In this document: piece after piece, positions 1 to 9,967 of the stretch | How positions within the stretch are numbered: the stretch's first letter is position 1 | Layout: the number at the start of each line of letters is the position of its first letter | Assembly: GCF_010092445.1 (NCBI RefSeq) | Contig: NZ_CP048031.1 | Location: 1,488,001 to 1,552,000, forward strand | DNA from: Shewanella sp. Arc9-LZ | Lineage (GTDB): Bacteria > Pseudomonadota > Gammaproteobacteria > Enterobacterales > Shewanellaceae | Length of the DNA stretch: 64,000 bases | Direction of reading: 5' to 3' | Program-made: the position numbers and the translations under genes | Notes under the pieces: generated by a model | Told to the model about the DNA's origin: nothing | Seen by the model: the letters and a program-made list of their open reading frames with translations, nothing else | The model's database searches: none

Positions 1-534
1 GATAACGATCAAATGATTGCCCAAATGGCATCGTTTTCTACAGTCGATGGTATTTCAAATCTTAATGATGAAATCCTTAACCTTAATACTGTGATGAGTT
101 CTAGCCAGGCGTTACAAGCTTCAGGCTTGGTTGGCCGCAAAGTGCTCATTCCTTCTGATACCGGCGCTATCTCTACCGAAAGCTCTGAGATAAAAGGGGT
201 GATCAGTACGCCGTCAGCAATTGAAACGATTACGGTAAGGGTTGAAGACGAGTCGGGTCAGCTTATTAAGAGCTTTAATGTTGACGGCAGTAAAGGCGGC
301 AATGTTGATGTGACTTGGGATGGTCTAGATAAAAGTGGTAACCCAGCTAAAGCGGGTAATTATGCCATTAAGGCCAGTGGTAAAGTCGATGGAACGTCAC
401 AAGATTTAGCCGTATCGACTTACGCTCATGTTACCAGTGTGTCATTAGGCACTGTAGCAACAGGAGCAATTTTGAATTTGCGTGGAGTAGGTGGAATTAA
501 GTTATCTGACGTACTCGCAGTATCTGAAACATAG
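1..534 (+). CDS. flgD: FlgD, hook cap / hook assembly scaffold (5' end outside window)
   Basis: This is the C-terminal 177 residues of FlgD, the scaffold protein that caps the growing hook and lets FlgE subunits polymerise before being discarded. The reading frame is open back to base 1 and begins DNDQMIAQMASFSTVDGI, the conserved FlgD segment that normally sits about 50-60 residues from the start, so the ATG at 13 is internal. The remainder is the Ig/tudor-like C-terminal region, with a VTWDGLDKSGNPAKAGNY stretch typical of the FlgD Ig domain. It is followed after 60 bp by flgE in the same direction, the usual gene order. Identification is secure; only the true start is unseen. Confidence 0.95.
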   Translation, partial: DNDQMIAQMASFSTVDGISNLNDEILNLNTVMSSSQALQASGLVGRKVLIPSDTGAISTESSEIKGVISTPSAIETITVRVEDESGQLIKSFNVDGSKGGNVDVTWDGLDKSGNPAKAGNYAIKASGKVDGTSQDLAVSTYAHVTSVSLGTVATGAILNLRGVGGIKLSDVLAVSET

Positions 535-594
535 TACGGCTAACAACGAATCGTTAGTTGTCATCATAAATGAATTAATTGTGAGAGGTGTAAT

Positions 595-1980
595 ATGTCA
601 TTTAACATCGCATTGAGTGGTATCGCTGCCGCGCAAAAAGATTTAAATACAACCGCGAATAACATCGCTAACGTCAATACTATTGGTTTTAAAGAGTCTC
701 GAGCTGAATTTGCTGACGTTTACGCCAATTCAATTTTTTCTAACAGTAAAACGGCTGTGGGTGGCGGTACAACTACTACACAAGTTGCGCAGCAGTTTCA
801 TCAAGGTAGCTTGCAATTTACCAGTAACTCATTGGATATGGCGATCAGTGGTGGTGGTTTCTTTGTTACCTCTTCTGAATTAGGTTCGCAAGATCAGTCA
901 TATACCCGTGCGGGTGCGTTTAAAGTTGATTCGGCCAATTATATGGTTGACTCAGCAGGGAATTTTTTACAAGGTTTCCCGGTGGATGAAGACGGTAACT
1001 CAACCTCGGTGAGTTTAACCACAACCCAACCGATTAAGATTCCTGACACGGCGGGTAGCCCAGTGCAAACTGAAAATGTTGGTTTGCAGATGAATCTCAA
1101 TGTGAGTGAAATAGCCCTAGATCCAATTAATTTTAATCCTGCAGATTCTGATACATTTAATAATTCCACCTCGGTGACGATTTATGATTCGTTAGGTGAA
1201 TCGCATATTATGACCACTTACTTTGTTAAACCCACTGGTGGTTCGCATACTGGCGAAAGTAATTGGGTGGCTTTTTATGCTGTTGATGGTGATCCTGTCG
1301 ATGTAACAACTGCTGGAAAATATATTACTGATACCGATACTGACACTGATGGTGATGGTCTCGTGGATGCAACAGGGCTCGCATCAGCTGCCAACCCTAG
1401 TGGTGTTGGCACATGGTCAGGTGCGGTGCTTAAGTTTAACTCTGTTGGTGCTTATACTATCAGTGACCCTACCACTATTACCACTGAGGCTTTAGGTGCT
1501 GCTGGTGCAGGTGCTTTAGGTCCTGGGGCCGATGGTACTCAAGCGCTTACGATAAAATTTAATAATCCGACTCAATATGCATCTCCGTTTGAAGTGACTG
1601 AATTGACTCAAGATGGTATTACCGTCGGTCGATTAACCAATGTTGGTATTGGTTCCGATGGTTTAATTACCGCTAGTTACAGTAATGGCTCAACGGTTCC
1701 GTTAGCGCGCGTGGCATTAGTACGCTTTGCTAATGAACAAGGCCTTACACAGGTGGGTAATACATCTTGGAAAGCCAGTATCGATTCAGGTGCTGCATTA
1801 GCGGGAGAAGCCAATAGCGGTACATTTGGTAGTATTCGTTCATCTGCCCTTGAGCAATCAAACGTTGATTTAACCACAGAGCTGGTTGATTTAATCTCGG
1901 CTCAGCGTAACTTCCAGGCTAACTCGCGTACGCTTGAAGTCAACAACACCTTAAATCAAACCATATTACAAATCCGTTAA
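595..1980 (+). CDS. flgE: FlgE, flagellar hook protein
   Basis: FlgE is the structural subunit of the flagellar hook, the flexible joint between rod and filament. It has 461 residues, a normal length for polar flagella. The N-terminus (SFNIALSGIAAAQKDLNTTANNIANVNT) carries the rod/hook signature ANNIANVNTxGFK, and the C-terminus (SNVDLTTELVDLISAQRNFQANSRTLEV) is the matching D0 helix. The middle is a Ser/Thr/Gly-rich variable surface domain, including a short acidic run (DTDTDTDGDG, about residues 245-254). A GAGAGG-like ribosome site precedes the ATG. A strong hairpin terminator follows, so flgE appears to end one transcription unit before flgF. Confidence 0.96.
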   Translation: MSFNIALSGIAAAQKDLNTTANNIANVNTIGFKESRAEFADVYANSIFSNSKTAVGGGTTTTQVAQQFHQGSLQFTSNSLDMAISGGGFFVTSSELGSQDQSYTRAGAFKVDSANYMVDSAGNFLQGFPVDEDGNSTSVSLTTTQPIKIPDTAGSPVQTENVGLQMNLNVSEIALDPINFNPADSDTFNNSTSVTIYDSLGESHIMTTYFVKPTGGSHTGESNWVAFYAVDGDPVDVTTAGKYITDTDTDTDGDGLVDATGLASAANPSGVGTWSGAVLKFNSVGAYTISDPTTITTEALGAAGAGALGPGADGTQALTIKFNNPTQYASPFEVTELTQDGITVGRLTNVGIGSDGLITASYSNGSTVPLARVALVRFANEQGLTQVGNTSWKASIDSGAALAGEANSGTFGSIRSSALEQSNVDLTTELVDLISAQRNFQANSRTLEVNNTLNQTILQIR

Positions 1981-2019
1981 GTTTACCTTTACCTTATCAA
2001 TTTATGTTTACGTGATAAT

Positions 2020-2045
2020 AGGTGTTGCCGTTTACGGCAACACCT
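2020..2045 (+). terminator. Hairpin terminator after flgE
   Basis: A perfect 10-bp GC-rich stem (GGTGTTGCCG / CGGCAACACC) with a TTTA loop sits 40 bp after the flgE stop. The sequence after it is pyrimidine-rich (TTGCCTTTATCCTTG) rather than a pure T run. It separates flgDE from the promoter in front of flgF. Confidence 0.75.
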
Positions 2046-2199
2046 TGCCTTTATCCTTGTTATTGTTACTCCTCGCTACTCCTTGTTATTACCTCACTAG
2101 TGTTGATAGATGCTTTTTTGACACTCACGCGTTATTCGTTAATTTTATTGATTAACCGATTCATGTAGTTACCTCCTTACAACACAACTTAAATCTCAT

Positions 2200-2215
2200 T
2201 GGCATGATGCTTGCT
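2200..2215 (+). promoter_or_regulatory. Sigma-54-type promoter of flgF operon
   Basis: TGGCATGATGCTTGCT matches the RpoN consensus (TGGCAC-N5-TTGCW) with exact GG-N10-GC spacing. It lies about 50 bp upstream of the flgF ATG at 2263. The family rule that class II/III polar flagellar operons are RpoN-dependent supports it. Its position also argues against the upstream TTG at 2215 being the flgF start, because that codon overlaps the promoter. Confidence 0.85.
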
Positions 2216-2262
2216 TGTTCTGTGTATATAGTGTTTTTGCAGAAAGTTTGACGGAGCAAAAA

Positions 2263-3006
2263 ATGGACAAATTTCTTTATATTGCCATGAGTGGCGCAAA
2301 GCAGGGGATGAATGCCCTAGCAGTGAGTGCGAACAATCTTGCTAACGCCAATACTGATGGATTTAAAGCTGACATGGTCCAAGCCCGTTCAATGCAGGCA
2401 TTTGGTGAAGGCTTGCCTACACGGGTATTTTCGATGATGGAAAGCCCTGGCAGTAATTTTAACGGTGGTCCGATTAAAACCACTGGTCGTGACCTTGATA
2501 TTGCGGTTAAGGGTGATGGTTGGCTTGCAGTGCAAGCGGCAGATGGTTCTGAAGGATACACCCGTGCGGGCAGTTTAAAAATTGACAGTACAGGTTTGTT
2601 GTTAAATAGCAGTAACCGTCCGGTAATGGGAGCTTCGGGTCCTATTGTGTTACCCATTCCGGTTGAGAAAATAGAAATTTCCGCCAACGGTATTATTTCA
2701 GTACGTCCGCAAGGAGCAACCGCTGAAGTGATAGAAGAGGTCGCGAGGATTAAATTAGTTAATCCTGGTAACGAAAACCTAATGCGCGGTGAAGATGGGT
2801 TGTTTCGCTTAACTGCGGGTGGCAATGCACCAAACGACCCCGGCGTTCAAGTTGAAAGCGGCGCGGTTGAAGGCAGTAATGTGAACTCAGTGCATGAAAT
2901 GGTCGCCATGATTGATATTCAACGTCAATACGAAATGCAAGTCAAAATGATGAAGAACGCTGAAGAAATTGATCGGGCGTCCACTTCCTTGATGAGAATT
3001 AGTTAG
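2263..3006 (+). CDS. flgF: FlgF, proximal rod protein
   Basis: FlgF is one of the proximal rod subunits that connect the MS ring to the distal rod. The chosen start MDKFLYIAMSGAKQ gives 247 residues, the usual FlgF length; ACGGAG lies 6-8 bp upstream. A longer frame from a TTG at 2215 would begin inside the sigma-54 promoter and is rejected. The rod signature SANNLANANTDGFKAD lies near residues 22-37, and the C-terminal helix SNVNSVHEMVAMIDIQRQYEMQ is the conserved D0 partner. It is the first gene of flgFGHIJKL, with 11 bp to flgG. Confidence 0.95.
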   Translation: MDKFLYIAMSGAKQGMNALAVSANNLANANTDGFKADMVQARSMQAFGEGLPTRVFSMMESPGSNFNGGPIKTTGRDLDIAVKGDGWLAVQAADGSEGYTRAGSLKIDSTGLLLNSSNRPVMGASGPIVLPIPVEKIEISANGIISVRPQGATAEVIEEVARIKLVNPGNENLMRGEDGLFRLTAGGNAPNDPGVQVESGAVEGSNVNSVHEMVAMIDIQRQYEMQVKMMKNAEEIDRASTSLMRIS

Positions 3007-3017
3007 GAGTAATTATT

Positions 3018-3806
3018 ATGCATCCAGCGTTATGGATAAGTAAAACCGGTGTCGATGCCCAGCAAACTAACATTGCCGTTATTTCAAATAACGTGGCCAA
3101 CGCCAGTACTGTCGGATTTAAGAAAAGTCGTGCGGTATTTGAAGACTTACTTTATCAAACGGTTAATCAAGCCGGTGGTATTAGCTCAGACAACAGCAAG
3201 TTACCCAATGGTTTAAACATTGGTGCGGGTACTAAAGTTGTTGCTACCCAAAAAATGTTTACCCAAGGCAACATGCTGACTACCGATAACTCATTAGATT
3301 TAATGATTGAAGGTTCGGGCTTTTTTGAAGTGCAAATGCCAGATGGCACAGCAGCCTACACGCGTAATGGCCAGTTCAGCTTAGATGATACTGGTCAGAT
3401 TGTAACCCCGGGTTCAGGTTATGTGGTGCAACCGCCAATTACCATCCCGGATGATTCCACCAGTATTACGGTATCGGCATCGGGCGAAGTGTCAGTGCAA
3501 ACCCCTGGTACCGCAGCCAGTCAAGTTATTGGCCAGTTAACCATGACCGATTTTATTAATCCGGCAGGTTTAGATCCGTTAGGACAAAACTTGTATACCG
3601 AAACGGGTGCAAGTGGCACACCTATTCAAGGTACTGCGTCGCAAGACGGCTTAGGTTCTATTCGCCAAGGAGCACTAGAAACCTCTAACGTGAATGTAAC
3701 AGAAGAGTTGGTCAACCTTATTCAAGGTCAACGTATTTACGAGATGAACTCTAAAGTTATCTCAGCAGTTGATCAGATGTTGTCTTATATTAATCAGAAT
3801 CTCTAA
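3018..3806 (+). CDS. flgG: FlgG, distal rod protein
   Basis: FlgG builds the distal rod that crosses the peptidoglycan and outer membrane through the P and L rings. The 262-residue length is standard. The N-terminus MHPALWISKTGVDAQQTNIA followed by VISNNVANASTVGFKKSR is the classical FlgG signature, and the C-terminus ends in LVNLIQGQRIYEMNSKVISAVDQML, the conserved terminal helix. A TTAGGAG ribosome site precedes the ATG. It is tightly packed between flgF and flgH. Confidence 0.97.
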   Translation: MHPALWISKTGVDAQQTNIAVISNNVANASTVGFKKSRAVFEDLLYQTVNQAGGISSDNSKLPNGLNIGAGTKVVATQKMFTQGNMLTTDNSLDLMIEGSGFFEVQMPDGTAAYTRNGQFSLDDTGQIVTPGSGYVVQPPITIPDDSTSITVSASGEVSVQTPGTAASQVIGQLTMTDFINPAGLDPLGQNLYTETGASGTPIQGTASQDGLGSIRQGALETSNVNVTEELVNLIQGQRIYEMNSKVISAVDQMLSYINQNL

Positions 3807-3815
3807 GGAGCTAAC

Positions 3816-4490
3816 ATGATTAAATACATTGCGTTAGCCTCAGTAGTGTTATTGGCTGGCTGTAGTTCTACTGCCAAGAAACCGATTGCTGATGACCCAT
3901 TTTATGCGCCGGTATACCCAGATACCGTTCCGACGCAGGTGGCGCCAACGGGATCTATTTATCTTGATAGCCAAGCATCAAGCTTGTATTCCGATATTCG
4001 TGCGCATCGCGTCGGCGACATTATTACCGTGACCTTAAAAGAGTCTACTCAAGCGTCGAAAAGTGCCAATAACGAAATCAAAAAAGGCTCAGATTTAAGT
4101 GTAGAGCCCATTTATGCCGGCGGTAAAAATATTTCCATCAGTGGTGTCCCAATTGATTTGGGTTACTCCGACAGCATGAACACCAAGCGCGAATCTGACG
4201 CCGATCAATCTAACAGTTTAGATGGCAGTATTTCGGCCAATATCATCCAAGTGCTCAGTAACGGTAACTTGGTGATCCGCGGTGAAAAATGGATTTCTAT
4301 TAACAACGGTGATGAGTTTATTCGTGTCACCGGAATGATCCGCAGCGAAGACATTAATCCAGACAATACAATCGATTCGACACGAGTGGCTAACGCTCGT
4401 ATTCAGTATAGCGGTACCGGTACGTTTGCTGACTCCCAAAAAGTCGGTTGGCTGAGTTCATTCTTTATGAGTGACTGGTGGCCTTTTTAA
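3816..4490 (+). CDS. flgH: FlgH, outer-membrane L-ring lipoprotein
   Basis: FlgH forms the L ring, the outer-membrane bushing around the rod. The 224-residue protein begins with a lipoprotein signal peptide ([17 protein letters not shown]); the lipobox LAGC places the lipidated cysteine at residue 16. The core includes [22 protein letters not shown] and the C-terminal [17 protein letters not shown], both typical of the family, and it ends in the aromatic tail DWWPF. It lies 9 bp after flgG and 10 bp before flgI, in the order expected for a rod/ring operon. Confidence 0.97.
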   Translation: MIKYIALASVVLLAGCSSTAKKPIADDPFYAPVYPDTVPTQVAPTGSIYLDSQASSLYSDIRAHRVGDIITVTLKESTQASKSANNEIKKGSDLSVEPIYAGGKNISISGVPIDLGYSDSMNTKRESDADQSNSLDGSISANIIQVLSNGNLVIRGEKWISINNGDEFIRVTGMIRSEDINPDNTIDSTRVANARIQYSGTGTFADSQKVGWLSSFFMSDWWPF

Positions 4491-4500
4491 GGAGTAATGC

Positions 4501-5607
4501 ATGAAAATTAAACTGATTACGTCGGCTGTATCTATAGTCGCATCAATACTAATGCTAACCGCACCTGCACATGCAGAACGGATTAAAGACATCGCCAGTA
4601 TTCAAGGGGTGCGAAGTAACCAATTAATCGGTTATGGCTTGGTGGTCGGTTTGCCAGGTACTGGGGAGAAAACCCGTTATACCGAACAAACCTTCAGAAC
4701 CATGCTCAAAAATTTCGGCATTAATTTACCAGACTCTGTTCGTCCTAATTCAAAGAACGTCGCTGTCGTTGCGGTGCATGCCGAAATGCCTGCCTTTATT
4801 AAACCGGGTCAAAATCTTGACATTACCGTGTCCAGTTTAGGCGAAGCAAAAAGTTTACGTGGCGGTACTTTATTGCAAACCTTCCTAAAAGGGGTCGATG
4901 GCAATGTGTACGCCATTGCTCAAGGCAGTTTAATTGTCAGTGGTTTTAGTGCCGAAGGACTTGATGGCTCATTGGTGATCCAAAATACCCCAACCGTTGG
5001 CCGCATTCCAGGTGGTGCCATTGTTGAGCGCAGTGTTATTAGTCCGTTTGCTAGCGGTGATTACCTTACGTTTAATTTACGTCGCTCAGATTTTTCAACC
5101 GCCAAACGCACCGCAGATGCGATTAACGATTTACTGGGTCCGGATATGGCAAAGGCTATTGATGCCACTTCTATTCAAGTGAGCGCGCCACGCGATGCAT
5201 CACAGCGGGTGTCGTTTTTATCGGTATTAGAAAACATTGAAGTCATACCGGCGGAAGAATCAGCCAAGGTGATTGTTAACTCACGTACTGGCACCATTGT
5301 CGTTGGCCAAAACGTCAAGTTATTACCCGCTGCTGTCACTCATGGCGGATTAACCGTCACCATTGCTGAAGCCACCCAAGTATCACAACCCAACGCATTA
5401 GCCGGTGGTGATACGGTTGTTACCACAAATAGTACGATTGATGTGTCAGAAAAAGATCGTCGTATGTTTATGTTTAATCCTGGTACCACACTTGATGAGC
5501 TTGTAAGAGCCGTGAATTTAGTGGGTGCAGCACCATCAGACGTACTTGCCATACTCGAAGCGTTAAAAATGGCAGGCGCTTTGCATGGTGAACTTATCAT
5601 TATCTAA
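4501..5607 (+). CDS. flgI: FlgI, periplasmic P-ring protein
   Basis: FlgI assembles into the P ring in the peptidoglycan layer. The 368-residue precursor has a Sec signal peptide with cleavage expected after TAPAHA (about residue 25), giving a mature start of [26 protein letters not shown], a strongly conserved FlgI opening. The C-terminus ([38 protein letters not shown]) is the family signature. It is preceded by AAGGAGTAATGC and sits between flgH and flgJ. Confidence 0.97.
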   Translation: MKIKLITSAVSIVASILMLTAPAHAERIKDIASIQGVRSNQLIGYGLVVGLPGTGEKTRYTEQTFRTMLKNFGINLPDSVRPNSKNVAVVAVHAEMPAFIKPGQNLDITVSSLGEAKSLRGGTLLQTFLKGVDGNVYAIAQGSLIVSGFSAEGLDGSLVIQNTPTVGRIPGGAIVERSVISPFASGDYLTFNLRRSDFSTAKRTADAINDLLGPDMAKAIDATSIQVSAPRDASQRVSFLSVLENIEVIPAEESAKVIVNSRTGTIVVGQNVKLLPAAVTHGGLTVTIAEATQVSQPNALAGGDTVVTTNSTIDVSEKDRRMFMFNPGTTLDELVRAVNLVGAAPSDVLAILEALKMAGALHGELIII

Positions 5608-5618
5608 TAATTGTCGGA

Positions 5619-6767
5619 ATGACTATGGAAAAGTTGTCAGCTTCATCGAACTTTCTGGATCTAGGAGGACTAGATTCACTTCGTGTCCAAGCCCAGAAAG
5701 ACGAGAAGGGGGCACTTAAAGAAGCAGCAAAGCAATTTGAAGGTATTTTTATTCAAATGCTGATGAAAAGCATGCGAGATGCTAATGCTGCGTTTAAGTC
5801 AGACAATCCAATGAACAGTGAAACTACTGCGTTTTTTGAACAAATGCGCGATCAGCAAATGTCAGTCGATTTATCTAATAAAGGCATGTTGGGCTTGGCT
5901 GAGATGATGGTGCAGCAACTAGACCCAGATGATAGCCCCATTACGCCAGCTTCAGTATTGCGTGGCAATAGTGATTATAAAGTTAACCCAAGTATGTTTG
6001 TTGCTCCAGCAACAGAATTAGATAAAGACACTCTCGATATTATTGCGCCAAAAGATCAAATAGCCGCATCGCATTCTATTATCGGACATTCTGTTATAGA
6101 TAGCGCCGAATCGATGCGACCAATGTCAGCCCAACTTACTAATGTGCTAGACGGTGAACAGTTAAACAGCGTATTACGCGGTGAGCAATTAGCCAGTCAA
6201 GCAGTACAAGTAGGCAAGGTATTGCCGCAAACAGATTTTGCAGTTCCTAAAGCTAAAGGCATTGCAGTGAGTCAATTTACTAGCCCAGAACATTTTATTT
6301 CAGTCTTGTATCCCCATGCTGAAAAAGCGGCTAAATCGTTAGGAACCTCAGCTGAGGTATTAATTGCCCAGTCGGCATTAGAAACCGGTTGGGGCCAAAA
6401 AGTGGTACGCCGTAACGACGGTACTATGAGTCATAATCTGTTTAATATTAAAGCAGACAAGCGTTGGCAAGGTGATAAAACCTCAGTCAATACATTGGAA
6501 TTTGAAAAGGGCATTGCGGTGCAACAAAAAGCGGATTTCAGAATGTATGACAACCTTGAACAGAGCTTTAATGACTTTGTGTCGTTTATTAGCCAAGGCG
6601 ATCGTTATCAGGATGCACGTAAAGTTGCCAGCGAGCCAACTCAGTTTATTAAAGCATTGCAAAAAGCCGGCTACGCCACCGACCCTCAATATGCCAATAA
6701 AGTCATCAATGTGATGAAGTCGGTAAAAGAAGGCCTTAAATCTATATTACCTGTGGAGACTAAATAA
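5619..6767 (+). CDS. flgJ: FlgJ, rod-capping muramidase/glucosaminidase
   Basis: FlgJ opens the peptidoglycan for the rod and acts as its assembly scaffold. The 382 residues show the two-part architecture of gamma/betaproteobacterial FlgJ. The N-terminal rod-binding domain spans roughly residues 15-110 (EAAKQFEGIFIQMLMKSMRDA). A variable linker follows, then a C-terminal glucosaminidase-type domain from about residue 225, with the catalytic-glutamate motif SALETGWGQ. Two ATGs are possible (5619 and 5625). The stop overlaps the flgK start by one base (TAATG), suggesting translational coupling. Confidence 0.95.
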   Translation: MTMEKLSASSNFLDLGGLDSLRVQAQKDEKGALKEAAKQFEGIFIQMLMKSMRDANAAFKSDNPMNSETTAFFEQMRDQQMSVDLSNKGMLGLAEMMVQQLDPDDSPITPASVLRGNSDYKVNPSMFVAPATELDKDTLDIIAPKDQIAASHSIIGHSVIDSAESMRPMSAQLTNVLDGEQLNSVLRGEQLASQAVQVGKVLPQTDFAVPKAKGIAVSQFTSPEHFISVLYPHAEKAAKSLGTSAEVLIAQSALETGWGQKVVRRNDGTMSHNLFNIKADKRWQGDKTSVNTLEFEKGIAVQQKADFRMYDNLEQSFNDFVSFISQGDRYQDARKVASEPTQFIKALQKAGYATDPQYANKVINVMKSVKEGLKSILPVETK

Positions 6768-8674
6768 TGTCGATTGACTTACTCAATATCGCTCGCACAG
6801 GCGTTCAAGCATCTCAAGCTCAGTTAGGTGTGACCAGTAATAACATTGCCAATGCCAATACTGAAGGTTACAACAGACAAGTTGCTACCCAGTCATCATT
6901 AGAATCACAACGCTTGGGCAATAATTTTTATGGCACCGGCACGTATGTGTCCGATGTTAAACGTGTTTATAACGAATTTGCTGCGCGTGAGTTACGCATC
7001 GGTCAAACAAGCATGAGTGCGGCTGAAACGTCTTACAGTAAGTTAAGTGAGCTAGACCAGATTTATTCTCAAATTGGTAAAATGGTGCCAGAAAATCTAA
7101 ACAACTTTTTTGCAAGCATCAATAGTGTGGCCGATTTACCAACAGATCTTGGTATTCGCACTAACAGCTTAAGTTCTGCGCAACAGTTAGCCGCTGGTCT
7201 GAATCAAATGCAATCACAACTAGATGGCCAGGTGAAACAAACCAATAGCCAAATAGAATCCATTACCACTCGTATAAATGAGATAAGCAAAGAATTAGGC
7301 AACATCAATTTAGAGTTGATGAAATCTCAAGACCAAGATAGCCAAGTATTAGACAAGCAAGACGCACTTATTTTAGAGCTCAGCCAGTATGCGCAGGTTA
7401 ATGTTATTCCGTTAGATACCGGCGCAAAGTCAATAATGCTGGGCGGCTCAGTAATGTTGGTGTCAGGTGAAGTGTCGATGTCGATGGGCATGAGTACCGG
7501 CGATCCTTACCCAAATGAACCACGCATTAATGCCTCTATTGGCGATAAAACCCTTAACATTGATCCGTCTAAATTGGGCGGTCAACTTGGCGCATTATTT
7601 TCATTTAGGGACGACACCTTATTACCGGCCAGTACTGAACTCGGCCAATTAGCGTTAGGCATAGCAGACACCTTTAATGATATGCAATCCAAAGGTTTTG
7701 ATTTAAACGGTGACGTTGGTAGCGATATTTTTCGTGATATTAACGACCCATTAATGGCATCTGGCCGTGCGGGAAGTAATTCTACTAATAGCGGTACGGC
7801 AGCCATGTCGGTCAATATTGACGATGTTGGCGCATTGTCAGGAAGCACCTACCAACTGAGTTTTACCACAGCGAATGGTTATCAATTAACAGATAATCAA
7901 ACCGGAAAAGTATCAAACTTAACATTATCGGGTACTCAATTAACAAGTAGTGCAGGTTTTAGCATTAATGTTGCCGGCGGCCCAATAGCGGATGGTGATA
8001 AGTTTGAAATTCGTCCAACGGCTGGTGCTGCTGCAGGTTTAAAAGTAGTGATGACCGACCCTAAAGGCATTGCCGCTGCAGGGCCAACGTTAACATCGGC
8101 CTCAACTAATTTAGGCAACACTTCAGTTAGCTTAAACAGCATGGATTCAACTGTAGCGGGTTTCCAGGTTGGTTCAACGATTACTTTCAAGCTCGACACT
8201 ACATTAAATACTTATCAAGCATTTACTAGTGCAGGTGTTTCATTAGGCCCAAGCGCCACATACACAGGTAATAATATTAATGCTTTTGGTATGGACTTTG
8301 ATATTACTGGTTCTGGTACCTCTAATAGCTTCACGTTTGATTTAGCATTTGCCGAAGGCAACAACAGCAACGCAGTTGAAATGGCCAAGTTATCAGACAC
8401 TAAATTAATGAATAACGGTACCGGTACCTTAACCAGCGTATTTGAAAATACTAAATTGGATATCGGTAGCCAAACTAAGTCTGCTGAAGTGCGCGTGGGC
8501 TCAGCGACGGCAATATATCAACAAGCGAGTACCCGGGTGCAAAGCGAATCTGGCGTCAACCTTGATGAAGAAGCTGCAAACTTATTGCGTTTTCAACAAT
8601 CTTATCAAGCAGCCGCCAGAATTATGACTACAGCGCAAACCATTTTCGATACTTTATTAAGCTCGGTTCGCTAG
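6767..8674 (+). CDS. flgK: FlgK, hook-filament junction protein 1 (HAP1)
   Basis: FlgK is the first junction protein between hook and filament. The protein is 635 residues. The N-terminal D0 segment LLNIARTGVQASQAQLGVTS followed by NNIANANTEGYNRQ is diagnostic, and the C-terminus (ESGVNLDEEAANLLRFQQSYQAAARIMTTAQTIFDTLLSSV) is the matching HAP1 helix. The long central part is Ser/Thr/Gly-rich and variable, as expected for the surface-exposed domains. It overlaps flgJ by one base and precedes flgL by 10 bp. Confidence 0.97.
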   Translation: MSIDLLNIARTGVQASQAQLGVTSNNIANANTEGYNRQVATQSSLESQRLGNNFYGTGTYVSDVKRVYNEFAARELRIGQTSMSAAETSYSKLSELDQIYSQIGKMVPENLNNFFASINSVADLPTDLGIRTNSLSSAQQLAAGLNQMQSQLDGQVKQTNSQIESITTRINEISKELGNINLELMKSQDQDSQVLDKQDALILELSQYAQVNVIPLDTGAKSIMLGGSVMLVSGEVSMSMGMSTGDPYPNEPRINASIGDKTLNIDPSKLGGQLGALFSFRDDTLLPASTELGQLALGIADTFNDMQSKGFDLNGDVGSDIFRDINDPLMASGRAGSNSTNSGTAAMSVNIDDVGALSGSTYQLSFTTANGYQLTDNQTGKVSNLTLSGTQLTSSAGFSINVAGGPIADGDKFEIRPTAGAAAGLKVVMTDPKGIAAAGPTLTSASTNLGNTSVSLNSMDSTVAGFQVGSTITFKLDTTLNTYQAFTSAGVSLGPSATYTGNNINAFGMDFDITGSGTSNSFTFDLAFAEGNNSNAVEMAKLSDTKLMNNGTGTLTSVFENTKLDIGSQTKSAEVRVGSATAIYQQASTRVQSESGVNLDEEAANLLRFQQSYQAAARIMTTAQTIFDTLLSSVR

Positions 8675-8684
8675 GAGATACATC

Positions 8685-9887
8685 ATGAGAATTTCTACCG
8701 GACAGATGTTTCAGCAAAACACTAATAGCATATTAGAAAAGCAATCTGCCACTAACACTATCATGGCGCAAATATCTAGCGGCAAAAGGGTTAATACCGC
8801 TGGTGACGACCCTGTTGCTGCTATTGGTATTGATAACTTAAAGCAAAAAAATGCTTTGGTGGACCAATTTGTAAAAAACATTGATTATGCGACAAACCGT
8901 TTAGCCATTAGTGAAAGCAAAATTGGCAGTGCTGAGACATTGATTTCATCAATGCGTGAACAACTGCTTAGAGGGGCAAACGGCAGTCTTAGTTCTGTTG
9001 AACGGCAAATGATTGCCGATGAAATGAGATCGAGTTTAGAAGAGCTACAGTCTATTGCCAATAGCCAGGATGAATCTGGCAATTATATGTTTGCGGGTAA
9101 TAAAACCAATTCTCAACCCTTTGCTTTTAATACTAATGGTGAAATTGTTTACAGCGGTGATTCTGGCGTTAGAAAAAGTGTTGTGGCTTCAGGAATTGCT
9201 ATGGCAACAAACATTCCCGGTGATACAGCCTTTATGAATGCTGCTAATCCTTTAGGTGATTATGGCGTCAATTATTTGTCTAGTCAGCAAGGTGACTTTA
9301 CCGTTGCCAGCGCCAAAATAACAGGTTCTATACCTCATATATCTGATACATATAGATTTAATTTTGTTGCAAATGGCACTGGTGTTGATCTTGAAGTATT
9401 AAGTTCGGGTGGGGCAACAGTCAAAACAGTTGCTAACTTTGATCCTACTAATGCGGTTTCCTTTAACGGCATAGATGTTAAATTAAGCGGAACTCCGACA
9501 GCAGGTGACTCATTTACTATCGAGCCTATTGAAACAATTAGTATTTTCGATTCATTTAGCAAAGCACTTGCTTTATTGGAAACGCCGGAAGGAACAAATA
9601 CCTCTCAAGGAAAGTCGCAGTTGGCACAACTATTGAATGATATCGATAGTGGTCAAAATCAAGTCAGTACGGCAAGAGGAATCGCGGGTAACAATTTGAA
9701 AGGTTTAGAGAGCATTTCGACAAACCATTTGGAAGAAAAAATTATCAATACCAGTACGCTATCTATTCTCGAAGATTTAGATTATGCCGAAGCTATTACA
9801 GAATTTGAAAAGCAACAACTTGCACTTAATGCTGTATCGAGTGTGTTTAGTAAAGTGGGTTCGCTTTCATTGTTTGATTACATCTAA
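8685..9887 (+). CDS. flgL: FlgL, hook-filament junction protein 3 (HAP3)
   Basis: FlgL is the second junction protein, on which the flagellin filament is built. The 400-residue protein starts MRISTGQMFQQNTNSILEKQ, a typical HAP3 start, followed by ISSGKRVNTAGDDPVAAIGI, the flagellin/FlgL-like motif. The C-terminal part (INTSTLSILEDLDYAEAITEFEKQQLALNAV) is the conserved export/assembly helix. It closes the flgF-L operon; a weak 6-bp stem (GCCAAG/CTTGGC near 9920) follows, but I see no clear terminator, so read-through into the first flagellin is possible. Confidence 0.96.
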   Translation: MRISTGQMFQQNTNSILEKQSATNTIMAQISSGKRVNTAGDDPVAAIGIDNLKQKNALVDQFVKNIDYATNRLAISESKIGSAETLISSMREQLLRGANGSLSSVERQMIADEMRSSLEELQSIANSQDESGNYMFAGNKTNSQPFAFNTNGEIVYSGDSGVRKSVVASGIAMATNIPGDTAFMNAANPLGDYGVNYLSSQQGDFTVASAKITGSIPHISDTYRFNFVANGTGVDLEVLSSGGATVKTVANFDPTNAVSFNGIDVKLSGTPTAGDSFTIEPIETISIFDSFSKALALLETPEGTNTSQGKSQLAQLLNDIDSGQNQVSTARGIAGNNLKGLESISTNHLEEKIINTSTLSILEDLDYAEAITEFEKQQLALNAVSSVFSKVGSLSLFDYI

Positions 9888-9967
9888 CAAAAAGCAATCT
9901 CGTTAAATTGTAAAATTTAGCCAAGCTCCACAGTCTTGGCAACAAAACTAGGAATGAGGAATTATTT

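Noticed and set aside
2277..2825. Long reverse-strand frame opposite flgF (182 residues)
   Set aside because: Antisense shadow of a well-recognised rod gene; composition is typical of antisense frames and there is no ribosome site.
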